A DNA stretch of 64,000 nucleotides, from positions 1 to 64,000 of the forward strand of contig JAGBIO010000007.1 of NCBI GenBank assembly GCA_017934955.1. Direction: 5' to 3'. This document shows positions 34,491 through 42,392 of this stretch, piece after piece; the stretch's first letter is position 1; each line of letters starts with the position of its first letter. This stretch comes from Clostridia bacterium. GTDB lineage: Bacteria > Bacillota > Clostridia > TANB77 > RGIG9151. The notes beneath the pieces were generated by a model. That model was not told the origin of the DNA. It worked only from the letters and a program-made list of their open reading frames with translations, and did no database searches. Both the position numbers and the translations under genes were made by a program.

Positions 34491-35474
34491 ATGGCAAAGA
34501 AACGCAAACCCAATTCGGCACAAGTCATTACCTTACTCATCATTCTGTTTGCACTATTTAAAGTGTATGTTTTACCGAATATGAACATACCGGAAAACAA
34601 CACTACATTAGACGTACAACAAACCGAAAAAGTTTCACAAAACGACAATAATTTTCAAAATTCCGACAAACCGAAAGAACCGACAACTCCGATCCCTTCC
34701 ATTCCGGAAGAAAACTTGCTGAAAATTCACTACATTGACGTTGGGCAGGCAGATTGCATCTTAATCACGCTAAACGATCAAACGATGCTGATTGATGCCG
34801 GAGACGAAGCCCATGACGACGATGTTGTCAATTATCTGAAAGCACAGAATATTACAGAATTTGATTACGTCATCGGAACACATCCGCATGCAGACCACAT
34901 TGGAGGACTGGATTCTGTTATCAACGAATTTGCTATCGACACTCTTCTAATGCCGAAAGCCGTAAATACTTCACCAAGCTTTGAGTCCGTATTAGATGCA
35001 ATGGAACATAAGAATTTGTCGGCTACGTCTCCCAAAATCGGAGATACTTATTCTTTTAACGCTGCGGAATTTACAATTCTGAATTCGGTCGACAGTACTC
35101 CTGAAAATCTAAACAACGCCTCTATCGTAATTCGTTTGGTATACGGAGAACAAAGCTACCTGTTTACGGGAGATGCCGAAAAAGCCATCGAGTATCAAAT
35201 GATGGACTCCGGACTTACACTTAAATCTAACGTACTGAAAGTTGCTCACCATGGTTCTAACACTTCTTCCTTGGAAAAATTTATCCTTGCGGTAGATCCG
35301 GATATTGCCGTCATTAGCGTCGGAAAAGACAATTCCTACGGACATCCGCATGAAAAGATTGTCAATCGGTTAAATCGTTTAAATATTAAAACGTATCGAA
35401 CCGATGAAAATGGCACTATTATTATATCTTCCGACGGTAAATTCAACTATGTTACCGTAGAAAAGGAGGGATAG
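34491..35474 (+). CDS. ComEC-like metallo-beta-lactamase-fold hydrolase, membrane-anchored
   Basis: A 327-residue protein with one N-terminal helix (about 11-28), a Ser/Pro/Asn-rich linker (about 35-72), then a metallo-beta-lactamase domain like the C-terminal part of ComEC. Metal motif HPHADHIGG (131-139), with FTGDAE and VAHHGSNTSS later. The domain is probably outside the cell, where related proteins are thought to cut nucleic acid. It is followed five bases later by a DUF3006 gene, a conserved pairing in clostridia. AAGGAGG site. Confidence 0.88.
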   Translation: MAKKRKPNSAQVITLLIILFALFKVYVLPNMNIPENNTTLDVQQTEKVSQNDNNFQNSDKPKEPTTPIPSIPEENLLKIHYIDVGQADCILITLNDQTMLIDAGDEAHDDDVVNYLKAQNITEFDYVIGTHPHADHIGGLDSVINEFAIDTLLMPKAVNTSPSFESVLDAMEHKNLSATSPKIGDTYSFNAAEFTILNSVDSTPENLNNASIVIRLVYGEQSYLFTGDAEKAIEYQMMDSGLTLKSNVLKVAHHGSNTSSLEKFILAVDPDIAVISVGKDNSYGHPHEKIVNRLNRLNIKTYRTDENGTIIISSDGKFNYVTVEKEG

Positions 35475-35479
35475 AATAA

Positions 35480-35689
35480 ATGCAACTTATTATTGATCGA
35501 TTTGAAGGAGATTACGCTGTATGTGAAAGAAGAGATTCCAAAGAATCTCTAAACTTAGAAAGAAACCTCTTTCCCTCTCACGCGAAGGAAGGAGATTTAG
35601 TGGAATACAGCGACGGTAAAATCCAAATTTTAGACAATACCGCGCAGGTAAAAAGAATCCAAGACCGAATGAAACGGTTATGGAAATAA
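35480..35689 (+). CDS. DUF3006 family protein
   Basis: A 69-residue DUF3006 protein (IIDRFEGDYAVCE; LFPSHAKEGDLVEY; RIQDRMKRLWK), a small beta-barrel-like fold with a basic C-terminal helix. It partners the ComEC-like hydrolase directly upstream (5-base gap, GGAGGG inside the end of that gene). Role unknown. A secreted relative is at 63113-63439. Confidence 0.88.
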   Translation: MQLIIDRFEGDYAVCERRDSKESLNLERNLFPSHAKEGDLVEYSDGKIQILDNTAQVKRIQDRMKRLWK

Positions 35690-35700
35690 TAATTCATCTA

Positions 35701-35741
35701 AAAGAAGAGTGTTCTAAAAATAAGAACCCTCTTCTTTTTTT
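35701..35741 (+). terminator. Terminator after DUF3006 gene
   Basis: Stem AAAGAAGAG.GTTCT / AGAAC.CTCTTCTTT with a T-rich tail. Confidence 0.88.
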
Positions 35742-35836
35742 GCACCTTTTAGTTAAATCATGAATCTATGAGTTTCTGTATTCTTTACCCTTTAATGTGT
35801 AATATTAACCTATATGTATTGAATCGAGGGGTTAAA

Positions 35837-36160
35837 ATGGATTATAAAGAAATCAGCAAACGAATTAAAAAAGCAAGAAAAGAACAAAAAATCACACAAG
35901 AACAATTAGCCGAACGCATGGGCGTATCTGTTAGTTTTATCAGTCAAGCCGAACGTGGAAAAAAGAAATTCAATTTGGAACATATCCACGAAATCAGTTA
36001 TATTCTCGAAAAACCAATCAGTTACTTTATCGAAGATTTTTCATATACCCATAATACTGAAAAAATTGACGATATCATTCTTCTGCTAAAAGAAATGGAT
36101 TTGAAGAAACTGCAATTAGTACGCGAGTTTATTAAAATCTTAGTATCGACGGAAGAATAG
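35837..36160 (+). CDS. XRE-family transcriptional regulator
   Basis: A 107-residue repressor-type protein with an N-terminal HTH_3 domain (about 5-62; QEQLAERMGVSVSFISQAER is the helix-turn-helix) and a short helical tail. I start at ATG 35837, where GAGGGG lies 5 bases upstream. Its target is unknown. It ends one base from the stop of the convergent DUF5662 gene. Confidence 0.9.
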   Translation: MDYKEISKRIKKARKEQKITQEQLAERMGVSVSFISQAERGKKKFNLEHIHEISYILEKPISYFIEDFSYTHNTEKIDDIILLLKEMDLKKLQLVREFIKILVSTEE

Positions 36161-36161
36161 T

Positions 36162-36698
36162 TTATTCGCAATATTCCCGATACAACGCCTTTAAATTCTT
36201 CTTCGTAAGAACCGCATCGATTCCCTTTTCGCTAACATCCGTATAAATGCGTGTTAGTATTTTTTTCACCTTCTCATTAATAAACGGATTGTCTTTCGTT
36301 CTATTCCAATACTCCAACTGTGTTGAATTCGTCCAATTCTTCCCCTTATATACCTTTCCTGCCGCTAAATTATCGCAAATCATCTCTACCACATATTTAT
36401 ACGGGATCACCGGTGCCGGCGGATTCGCTTTCCGGTCGTACCAATATTCATGATGATGCTTATTTCTACCCTTATGATGCAGCCATGCCTCGGAATATCC
36501 CTTCACCTCACGACTTTTATCAATCGGACTTCGCGTTCCCTGATAAAATTTCACCGACTCCCAAAACTCCGTCGGAGAATACTTCGAAAGGTCATGCACA
36601 ATCCCTCTCCAAGGAATTCCCGCCTTCACACAAAAACGAAAAACCAACCACTTATGCTTGGTAATTGTTAAAAAATGTTTTATTACATTCCCAATCAT
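36162..36698 (-). CDS. DUF5662 family protein
   Basis: A 178-residue protein with a His/Asp-rich pattern (IVHDLSKYSPTEFWESVKFY; HHKGRNKHHHEYWYD), as in DUF5662, an HD-like family often seen in clostridia and their phages. The clustered His and Asp suggest a metal-binding hydrolase, but no activity is known to me. I start at ATG 36698 (GGGGTGA site); the frame upstream runs into a hairpin repeat. Confidence 0.8.
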   Translation of the reverse strand: MIGNVIKHFLTITKHKWLVFRFCVKAGIPWRGIVHDLSKYSPTEFWESVKFYQGTRSPIDKSREVKGYSEAWLHHKGRNKHHHEYWYDRKANPPAPVIPYKYVVEMICDNLAAGKVYKGKNWTNSTQLEYWNRTKDNPFINEKVKKILTRIYTDVSEKGIDAVLTKKNLKALYREYCE

Positions 36699-36722
36699 TT
36701 TTTCACCCCATTCATTATGTAC

Positions 36723-36742
36723 GGACAGCATTTATGCTGTCC
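36723..36742. repeat. Single AGCAT hairpin between divergent genes
   Basis: GGACAGCATTTATGCTGTCC, preceded by TGTAC as in the tandem arrays. Confidence 0.9.
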
Positions 36743-36812
36743 TAATTTCTTGTACTCCCCTGCATACTTCTCTCTTTTCATGTCAATACTAATCCAAAAA
36801 GGAGTGATTTAT

Positions 36813-36983
36813 TTGAAATATGCAAATTTAAACGTATTACTTAGTGCCGACGCCTCTGCCCAACAATATTTTAAATCTTTACCGAAATATGTACAAGACC
36901 AAATTTCCGACCGCGAAGAAAATATCAATTCTATTGACAGCCTAAAAGACTATGCTGAAAATATCCTACGCGGAGATGATTAA
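36813..36983 (+). CDS. Small SLPKY-motif protein (56 aa), unknown function
   Basis: Start TTG at 36813, with AAGGAG eight bases upstream. It shares QQYFKSLPKYVQDQI and the Leu/Tyr-rich second helix (IDSLKDYAENI) with the 49-residue protein at 4164-4313. The two are paralogues by eye. It probably has two amphipathic helices; no known role. Confidence 0.7.
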   Translation: MKYANLNVLLSADASAQQYFKSLPKYVQDQISDREENINSIDSLKDYAENILRGDD

Positions 36984-37082
36984 TTTTTCAAATCCACCGA
37001 ATTAAGTGCACTTAAAGCCTTTTCTACTCTCCCTGCACAATGACTGCATGCCATTCCGTTGATTTTTACGATTTTCTCCATT
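36980..37082 (-). pseudogene. CopZ-type HMA copper-chaperone remnant
   Basis: From a GGAGGAG site and ATG 37082 the frame reads MEKIVKINGMACSHCAGRVE, the beta-alpha start of a heavy-metal-associated domain with the metal motif GMxCxHC. It then shifts frame at a run of five A (37020-37024) and stops after a few codons. Skipping one A restores KALSALNSVD, the expected sequence, which nevertheless ends at a TAA after about 33 residues, half the normal 68-70. It is therefore both frameshifted and truncated. Metal transport genes are not adjacent. Confidence 0.8.
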
Positions 37083-37120
37083 TCTTTCTCCTCCTTCTCC
37101 TCTATCTTTTCCGATTCCAC

Positions 37121-37156
37121 GAAAAAATATCCTATCCGCAAAGATAGGATATTTCC
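37121..37156 (-). terminator. Terminator after greA
   Basis: Minus-strand stem AAATATCCTATC / GATAGGATATTT with T-rich tail, just past the greA stop. Confidence 0.9.
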
Positions 37157-37158
37157 TT

Positions 37159-37635
37159 TTACTTCGTAATCTCTAAAATCTTAAATTCCAACTCTCCTGC
37201 CGGCGCATCTACTTTTACCTTTGCGCCTTTTTTCTTACCCATTAAAGCAACTCCCATCGGAGACTCGTTAGAAATTTTATTATTCATCACATCTACTTCT
37301 GATGACCCTACAATCGTATATTCAATTTCTTCATTAAACTCCATATCCAATACCTTAACTTTATTTCCGATTCCGACCGTCTTCAAATCTACATCGTCAT
37401 CAGAAACTACTTTCGCATTTCTCAGCATAGCTTCAATGGTATTGATTCTCGCTTCTACTTCTGCCTGTTCGTTTTTCGCATCATCGTACTCGGAGTTCTC
37501 CGATAAATCTCCAAATCCTCTTGCTTCCTTAATTCTTTCTGCTACTTCTATTTTTTTTGTCGTCTTCAAATACTCTAACTCATCCTCTAATTTCTTTAAT
37601 CCTTCATAAGTAAGGATTACCTCTTTTTCTGCCAT
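37159..37635 (-). CDS. greA: Transcription elongation factor GreA
   Basis: Rescues stalled RNA polymerase by stimulating cleavage of backtracked RNA. N-terminal coiled coil (about 1-75) with the tip signature [18 protein letters not shown], whose two acidic residues (D and E) reach the active site, and a C-terminal FKBP-like domain ([15 protein letters not shown]). 158 residues from the second ATG (37635), chosen because GGAGG is 9 bases before it but only about 3 before the first. Confidence 0.96.
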   Translation of the reverse strand: MAEKEVILTYEGLKKLEDELEYLKTTKKIEVAERIKEARGFGDLSENSEYDDAKNEQAEVEARINTIEAMLRNAKVVSDDDVDLKTVGIGNKVKVLDMEFNEEIEYTIVGSSEVDVMNNKISNESPMGVALMGKKKGAKVKVDAPAGELEFKILEITK

Positions 37636-37752
37636 TTCCATGTCCCTCCCATAAAACTTTCAATTTCATCTAATGTTATATAATTATACAGATAAAGTCA
37701 AGAGTTATGGAGAAAAAATTAATTGACATACAATCAGCACGATCGTCTGTAC

Positions 37753-37772
37753 GGACACAATTCATTGTGTCC
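37753..37772. repeat. Single ACAAT hairpin five bases after the thrS stop
   Basis: GGACACAATTCATTGTGTCC. No other terminator lies between thrS and greA, so this hairpin may define the 3' end of the thrS message. Confidence 0.9.
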
Positions 37773-37777
37773 TGATT

Positions 37778-39694
37778 CTATCTCTCGTAATTTTCGATTT
37801 CTTTCTTCAGCTTCTCAACAAACGCTTGCACGCTCATCTGACCAAGCTCTCCCTCTTTTCTCGATCTTACGCCAACTGCCTGCGCTTCCACTTCCTTATC
37901 GCCCACAACAACAATATAAGGAACTTTCTCAAGACGAGCCTCTCTGATTTTATATCCGATTTTCTCGTTTCTGTCATCCAATTCTACACGAATGCCTTCT
38001 GCTTCAAATTCTTCCTGCAACTTCTTCGCATACTCGGCATGTGCCTCCGCAATCGTTAAAATTTTCACTTGTACCGGTGCCAACCAAGTCGGGAACGCAC
38101 CCGCAAAATGTTCGGTAAGAATACCGATAAACCGTTCAAAAGAACCAAAAATCGCTCTATGAACCATAATAGGCGTCTTTTTCTCACCATTCTTATCAAT
38201 ATAGTAAAGTTCAAAGCGTTGCGGAAGTTGGAAATCAAGCTGAATCGTACCCATTTGCCACTCTCTACCCAAACAATCCTTCATCTTAATATCAATCTTA
38301 GGACCGTAGAAAGCACCGTCTCCCTCATTAATTCTATAATTATTCTCCCCGCAAATCTCATTTAAAACCTTCTTTAAATCTTCCTCTGCTCTGTTCCAAG
38401 TCTCAATCTCACCCATAAAATCATCCGGTCTGGTAGATAACGTTAACTGATATTCCAACCCGAAGATACTGTAAAACTTATTTGCAATTTCTACAATATC
38501 CTTAATTTCGCTACCGATTTGTTCATCCGTAATATAATTATGAGAATCGTCCTGGCGGAACATTCTAACACGGAATAACCCGTTTAACTGACCTGACTTT
38601 TCATTTCTGTGAATCACATCAACGTCATTAAAACGAAGCGGTAAATCCTTATAACTTCTCTGCTTGTTTTGATAAATCTTAATCGAGTTCGGGCAATTCA
38701 TCGGTTTTAACGCCTGTTCCTTACCGTCTGCATCCTCCAAAACGAACATATCTTCTTTGTAATGATCCCAGTGTCCTGAAGTTTTCCATAAAACGCTGCT
38801 GTTTAACTGAGGACCGGAAAACTCTTGATACCCTCTCTTTTTATGTTCTTTTCTCCAAAAATCAATTAAAGTATTTAACATCGTAAAGCCCTTCGGAAGC
38901 CAATACGCCATACCCGGTGCCGTCTCATCGAAGAAGAACAAATCCAACTCTTTACCAAGTTTTCTGTGATCTCTCTTTTTCGCTTCTTCAATCAAATTCA
39001 AGTAGTTTTCCAATTCGCTGCTCTTAGGAAACGAAATCGCATAAATTCTTTGTAACATCTTATTCTTTTCATTTCCTCTCCAATAAGCTCCCGAAGAAGA
39101 AAGCAACTTAAACGCCTTGATTTTACCGGTGGATAACAAATGCGGACCGGCACACAAATCGGTAAATTCACCTTGTTCATAGAAAGAAATCACCGCATCT
39201 TCCGGTAAATCCCGAATCAATTCCACTTTATACGGCTCGCCTTTTTTCTCCATCAACGCAATCGCTTCTTCACGAGGAAGCTCGAAACGCTTCAACTCCA
39301 AATCTTCCTTCACGATTTTTCCCATTTCTTCCTCAATCTTTGAAAGCATCTCCGGTATAAATGGCTCATCCGTATCGAAATCATAATAAAAACCGTTATC
39401 AATCGACGGGCCAATCGCCAATTTCATTTCCGGATACAATCTTTTTACTGCTTGCGCCATAACATGAGAAGTCGTATGCCAAAACGCCTTTTTTCCCGCC
39501 AAATCTTCAAAAGTCAAAATTTTTACCGAACAATCTTTTTCAATTGGGAAACGCAAATCTTTTACTTCGCCATCTACTTCCCCCGCCATTGCATTTCTTG
39601 CTAATCCTTCACTGATGCTTCTTGCAATCTCATAAACCGAAATACCCGCTTCGTATTCCTTCACTACATCATCTTTCAACGTTACTTTTACCAT
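37778..39694 (-). CDS. thrS: Threonyl-tRNA synthetase
   Basis: A 638-residue class II synthetase with the full domain set: TGS (1-60), editing domain (HTTSHVMAQAVKRLYP about 73, and the CAGPHL segment), the catalytic core (MNCPNSIKIYQ; motif 2 RNEKSGQLNGLFRVRMFRQDD; motif 3 with HRAIFGSFERFIGIL) and the C-terminal anticodon domain. I start at ATG 39694 (GGGGG site); the frame further up is leader RNA. Expression is under a T-box riboswitch and a consensus promoter upstream. Confidence 0.98.
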   Translation of the reverse strand: MVKVTLKDDVVKEYEAGISVYEIARSISEGLARNAMAGEVDGEVKDLRFPIEKDCSVKILTFEDLAGKKAFWHTTSHVMAQAVKRLYPEMKLAIGPSIDNGFYYDFDTDEPFIPEMLSKIEEEMGKIVKEDLELKRFELPREEAIALMEKKGEPYKVELIRDLPEDAVISFYEQGEFTDLCAGPHLLSTGKIKAFKLLSSSGAYWRGNEKNKMLQRIYAISFPKSSELENYLNLIEEAKKRDHRKLGKELDLFFFDETAPGMAYWLPKGFTMLNTLIDFWRKEHKKRGYQEFSGPQLNSSVLWKTSGHWDHYKEDMFVLEDADGKEQALKPMNCPNSIKIYQNKQRSYKDLPLRFNDVDVIHRNEKSGQLNGLFRVRMFRQDDSHNYITDEQIGSEIKDIVEIANKFYSIFGLEYQLTLSTRPDDFMGEIETWNRAEEDLKKVLNEICGENNYRINEGDGAFYGPKIDIKMKDCLGREWQMGTIQLDFQLPQRFELYYIDKNGEKKTPIMVHRAIFGSFERFIGILTEHFAGAFPTWLAPVQVKILTIAEAHAEYAKKLQEEFEAEGIRVELDDRNEKIGYKIREARLEKVPYIVVVGDKEVEAQAVGVRSRKEGELGQMSVQAFVEKLKKEIENYER

Positions 39695-39715
39695 GTAAAA
39701 ACCCCCTTTAAATTG

Positions 39716-39938
39716 AAAAAGCACGACTCCGACTCTATGCCTAAGGCATAGGGACGTGTCGTGCAACGTGGTTCCACCCTACTTTATTCTCATTCAAACT
39801 TTAACGCAGTCAACGATTAAGCTCCGAGGTGGTTTTTCCTATAATTCCGTTAAGAACAGCTTTCAGAATACGCCGTTCCTCTCTGATAACAGAAGTTATA
39901 CTACTTTTTCTCTTCAACGCTCATTTTTTTCTAAATTA
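39716..39938 (-). promoter_or_regulatory. T-box riboswitch leader of thrS
   Basis: The conserved T-box AGGGTGGAACCACG (39780-39767) is followed by a terminator hairpin (GCACGAC / GTCGTGC arms at 39758-39764 and 39721-39727) with five T. Further upstream lies a long Stem I-like region with AGAGAGG and a candidate ACC threonine specifier near 39838. Uncharged tRNA-Thr would pair with the T-box and prevent the terminator from forming, switching thrS on. The specifier assignment is tentative; the T-box and terminator are clear. Confidence 0.88.
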
Positions 39939-39945
39939 CTTTATT

Positions 39946-39974
39946 AGTATATAAAAGATATTCTTTTTTGTCAA
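39946..39974 (-). promoter_or_regulatory. Consensus promoter of thrS
   Basis: TTGACA (39974-39969), 17-base spacer, TATACT (39951-39946), just upstream of the T-box leader. Confidence 0.88.
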
Positions 39975-39981
39975 GAGGTAT

Positions 39982-40010
39982 TTGACTTATGTAAACTTTT
40001 GCGTTATACT
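39982..40010 (+). promoter_or_regulatory. Divergent consensus promoter for the gene at 40132
   Basis: TTGACT (39982-39987), 17-base spacer, TATACT (40005-40010). Its -35 box lies 8 bases from the -35 box of thrS on the opposite strand. Confidence 0.75.
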
Positions 40011-40131
40011 ATAGTTACGATTAAACACTTTTCATATTCTTTTTGGATTCAAAGAGAAAGTTCTGAGGCTCTGCCCCATTTATAATAGATATCACTGTTA
40101 ACCACGATCCAAAAAAGAAAGGATAAGAAAA

Positions 40132-40578
40132 ATGAAAAAGAAGATTTGTGTCGTCGTGCTCCTCGTTCTCAGCCTTTTCGTCACCACGAACGCCCTGGCG
40201 CTCACTCTCCCCGAGGACACCACCGAAGTATACAGAGTCACCTATCAGGTGACCGAGCGCCACTTCCTGACGCTGGAGAACGGGATTCCCCCGCTCGCCG
40301 GAGAAGACCTCCGAATTGAGGTCGTCGATGGGCGTTATGTTCTCCATTTGGAGAACAGGTGCGCCGAAGAACCGATCCGGGAAACCTGGTTTCTCAAGAG
40401 AGAGGAGCTGCTGGAGCCGTCTTGGCTGGCCGGTGACTTCAAACCCTATATCGAGGTGGTGAAGGTCACCTCGTATAACCGAAACAGCCGCACCGGCGAG
40501 GAAGCCGGAGCAACGGAGAAAACCATGTTCCGCCTTGGCATCAGCCGAGGTGCAGTCGACATGAACGTTAGCCTCTAA
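40132..40578 (+). CDS. Secreted hypothetical protein of high GC content
   Basis: A 148-residue protein with a clear signal peptide (MKKKICVVVLLVLSLFVTT, cleavage about ALA-L at 23-24) and a soluble domain of about 125 residues rich in Glu and Arg. I do not recognise a domain. The body is markedly GC-rich (CTG, GAG, GCC codons), while the promoter and terminator around it look native. This suggests a coding sequence acquired by transfer, or one kept under different codon use. AAGG site about ten bases before the ATG. Confidence 0.7.
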   Translation: MKKKICVVVLLVLSLFVTTNALALTLPEDTTEVYRVTYQVTERHFLTLENGIPPLAGEDLRIEVVDGRYVLHLENRCAEEPIRETWFLKREELLEPSWLAGDFKPYIEVVKVTSYNRNSRTGEEAGATEKTMFRLGISRGAVDMNVSL

Positions 40579-40601
40579 AGAATTTTCGGAGGCCAAACTG
40601 T

Positions 40602-40630
40602 CAGGTAGTCTAAACGCTACCTGATTTTTC
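40602..40630 (+). terminator. Terminator
   Basis: Stem CAGGTAG / CTACCTG, then ATTTTT. The loop TCTAAACG resembles that of the terminator of the next gene. Confidence 0.8.
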
Positions 40631-40769
40631 TGCTTTTTATTTTACAAACCATGAAAATAGCGGTATAATAAGTAAAATTTTTCTTTTTTCTTCTTTTTGC
40701 ACTCAAAAAGAAAGTCGTAAGGATTTCCTTATTTATATAGACGTACACCACAACAGAAAGGTTGATTTT

Positions 40770-41333
40770 ATGCTCGCTTTAGGTAACATCTTTTTCGGAA
40801 TTCTCAGTTTCATATTTTTCCTTGCTACCCTTTATTTTTTCTCCGATTATATTCGTAAACCTAAAGTCGCTTATTGTTTTGCTATAGGCGGTTTGATTTG
40901 TCTCTTAATCACCTTATCTCTTAACAATACGCTAAGAGAAATAGAACAAAGTCGCCGACTTTACCGTCATGAAGAAATCGTAGAACCGACTGAAACGCAC
41001 ACAATCTGTTTTAAAGACGGTAGTTTGTATCAGACAAACTTTTACGGCAATAGCGATTTAATTGAAGAATCTGCCGAAGGATTTTATCGTTTTCACATTA
41101 TACGCTACGCCTCGGGTAATCCGATAGCGGTACCCCAAGTTATTAGCATAGCAGAAACAGATGAACTTATTATAGAACCGACCTGTCATAAACCACTCGT
41201 AAAAGAATATACACTATACAAAAAGTTAATTACTCCGGAAGGCGAAACTTGCTATGAAAGTAGCGAAAGCAGATATGTTCTCATCCTTCCTCCGAATTCT
41301 ATAAAACGAATAAGCAGTTTTGAAGGTAGCTAA
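40770..41333 (+). CDS. Hypothetical protein with two N-terminal membrane helices
   Basis: A 187-residue protein: helices at about 4-24 and 33-52, then an outside or inside domain of 130 residues with no family I recognise (TETHTICFKDGSLYQTNFYG and similar). The composition is AT-rich like the rest of the window, unlike its neighbour at 40132. GAAAGG site seven bases before the ATG. It converges with folD across a shared terminator. Confidence 0.65.
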   Translation: MLALGNIFFGILSFIFFLATLYFFSDYIRKPKVAYCFAIGGLICLLITLSLNNTLREIEQSRRLYRHEEIVEPTETHTICFKDGSLYQTNFYGNSDLIEESAEGFYRFHIIRYASGNPIAVPQVISIAETDELIIEPTCHKPLVKEYTLYKKLITPEGETCYESSESRYVLILPPNSIKRISSFEGS

Positions 41334-41351
41334 AACGCTACCTTATTTTTT
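41324..41351. terminator. Terminator between converging genes
   Basis: Stem AGGTAGC / GCTACCT with a T-rich tail on the plus strand. It overlaps the end of folD. Confidence 0.8.
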
Positions 41352-42176
41352 TCTCAATTGATACGCCTTCAAAACATTTTCCATCAGCGTCGCCATTGTC
41401 ATCGGTCCAACGCCACCCGGTACCGGTGTAATGTATGAGGCTTTTTCTTTCACATTTTCAAAATCTACGTCTCCAATTAATTTTCCATCTATTCGATTAA
41501 TTCCGACATCCACCACAACAGCGCCCTCTTTCACCATATCCGCCGTAACAAACTTCGGCTTTCCGATTGCCGCAATCAAAATATCTGCTTCCGCGCAAAC
41601 TTCCTTCAAATTCTTTGTTTTAGAATGACAAACCGTAACCGTTGCATTTTCCTTCAATAACAATTCATATAACGGTTTTCCGACAATATTGCTCCGTCCT
41701 ACAATTACTGCTCTTTTTCCCTCTATTTCAATATTTTCATGTTTTAACATCGTAATAACGCCAAGCGGTGTACACGCCACAAAACAATCCTCTCCAATCG
41801 CCAATTTTCCGCGATTAATCATATGAAAACCATCCACATCTTTTTCCGGTGCAATCTTATTAAACGCTTTACGTTCATCAATTTGCGCCGGCACCGGATG
41901 CTGCAGTAAAATTCCATCTACCTCTTCGTTAATGTTTAACTCGTCAATCAGCTTCAATAACTCTTCCTCTGTCGTCTCAGCCGGTAAACGATATACCAAA
42001 CTCTGTATTCCGAGCTTTTGACACATCTTTTCCTTATTTCTCACATAAACGCAAGACGCAGGATCCTCTCCTACCAAAATAACCGCCAAACCCGGTTTCT
42101 TTTCTAATTTTTCAATATCCTGTTTCAATCTCTCCTGAATCTCTGCCGATATCAATTTTCCGTCAATTAGTTTCAT
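41343..42176 (-). CDS. folD: Methylenetetrahydrofolate dehydrogenase/cyclohydrolase FolD
   Basis: Bifunctional one-carbon enzyme, 277 residues. Substrate site PASCVYVRNKEK (Tyr and catalytic Lys near 50-55), DGILLQHPVP, EKDVDGFH, and the nucleotide-binding VIVGRSNIVGKPLYELL (about 160-176), ending PVPGGVGPMTMATLMEN. I start at ATG 42176 with AGGAGG eight bases upstream. Confidence 0.97.
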   Translation of the reverse strand: MKLIDGKLISAEIQERLKQDIEKLEKKPGLAVILVGEDPASCVYVRNKEKMCQKLGIQSLVYRLPAETTEEELLKLIDELNINEEVDGILLQHPVPAQIDERKAFNKIAPEKDVDGFHMINRGKLAIGEDCFVACTPLGVITMLKHENIEIEGKRAVIVGRSNIVGKPLYELLLKENATVTVCHSKTKNLKEVCAEADILIAAIGKPKFVTADMVKEGAVVVDVGINRIDGKLIGDVDFENVKEKASYITPVPGGVGPMTMATLMENVLKAYQLRKK

Positions 42177-42219
42177 GTCAAAATACCTCCTAATATTATT
42201 CATAAGGTCTTTTCTCCGG

Positions 42220-42387
42220 ACACAATTTATTGGTTATTAGGCAGACCATATCTCTTACAATAATGTTACAACCATTGTAGGGACAGCATTTATGCTGTCC
42301 TGCTTTCTGCCTTTTCTGTGGACAGCATAAATGCTGTCCCTACAGTAGTTGTGCCTTCTTTATATATTAGTAACATTTATTGTGTCC
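42220..42387. mobile_element. MITE family A inserted inside an ACAAT hairpin
   Basis: The element runs 42233-42374: left end GTTATTAGGCAGACCATA, right end AGTAAC, with two facing AGCAT hairpins inside. The 8-base duplication ATTTATTG stands at 42225-42232 and 42375-42382. Removing the element and one duplication restores GGACACAATTTATTGTGTCC, a complete hairpin that would lie just past the uppP stop codon. Confidence 0.9.
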
Positions 42388-42392
42388 ACCGG

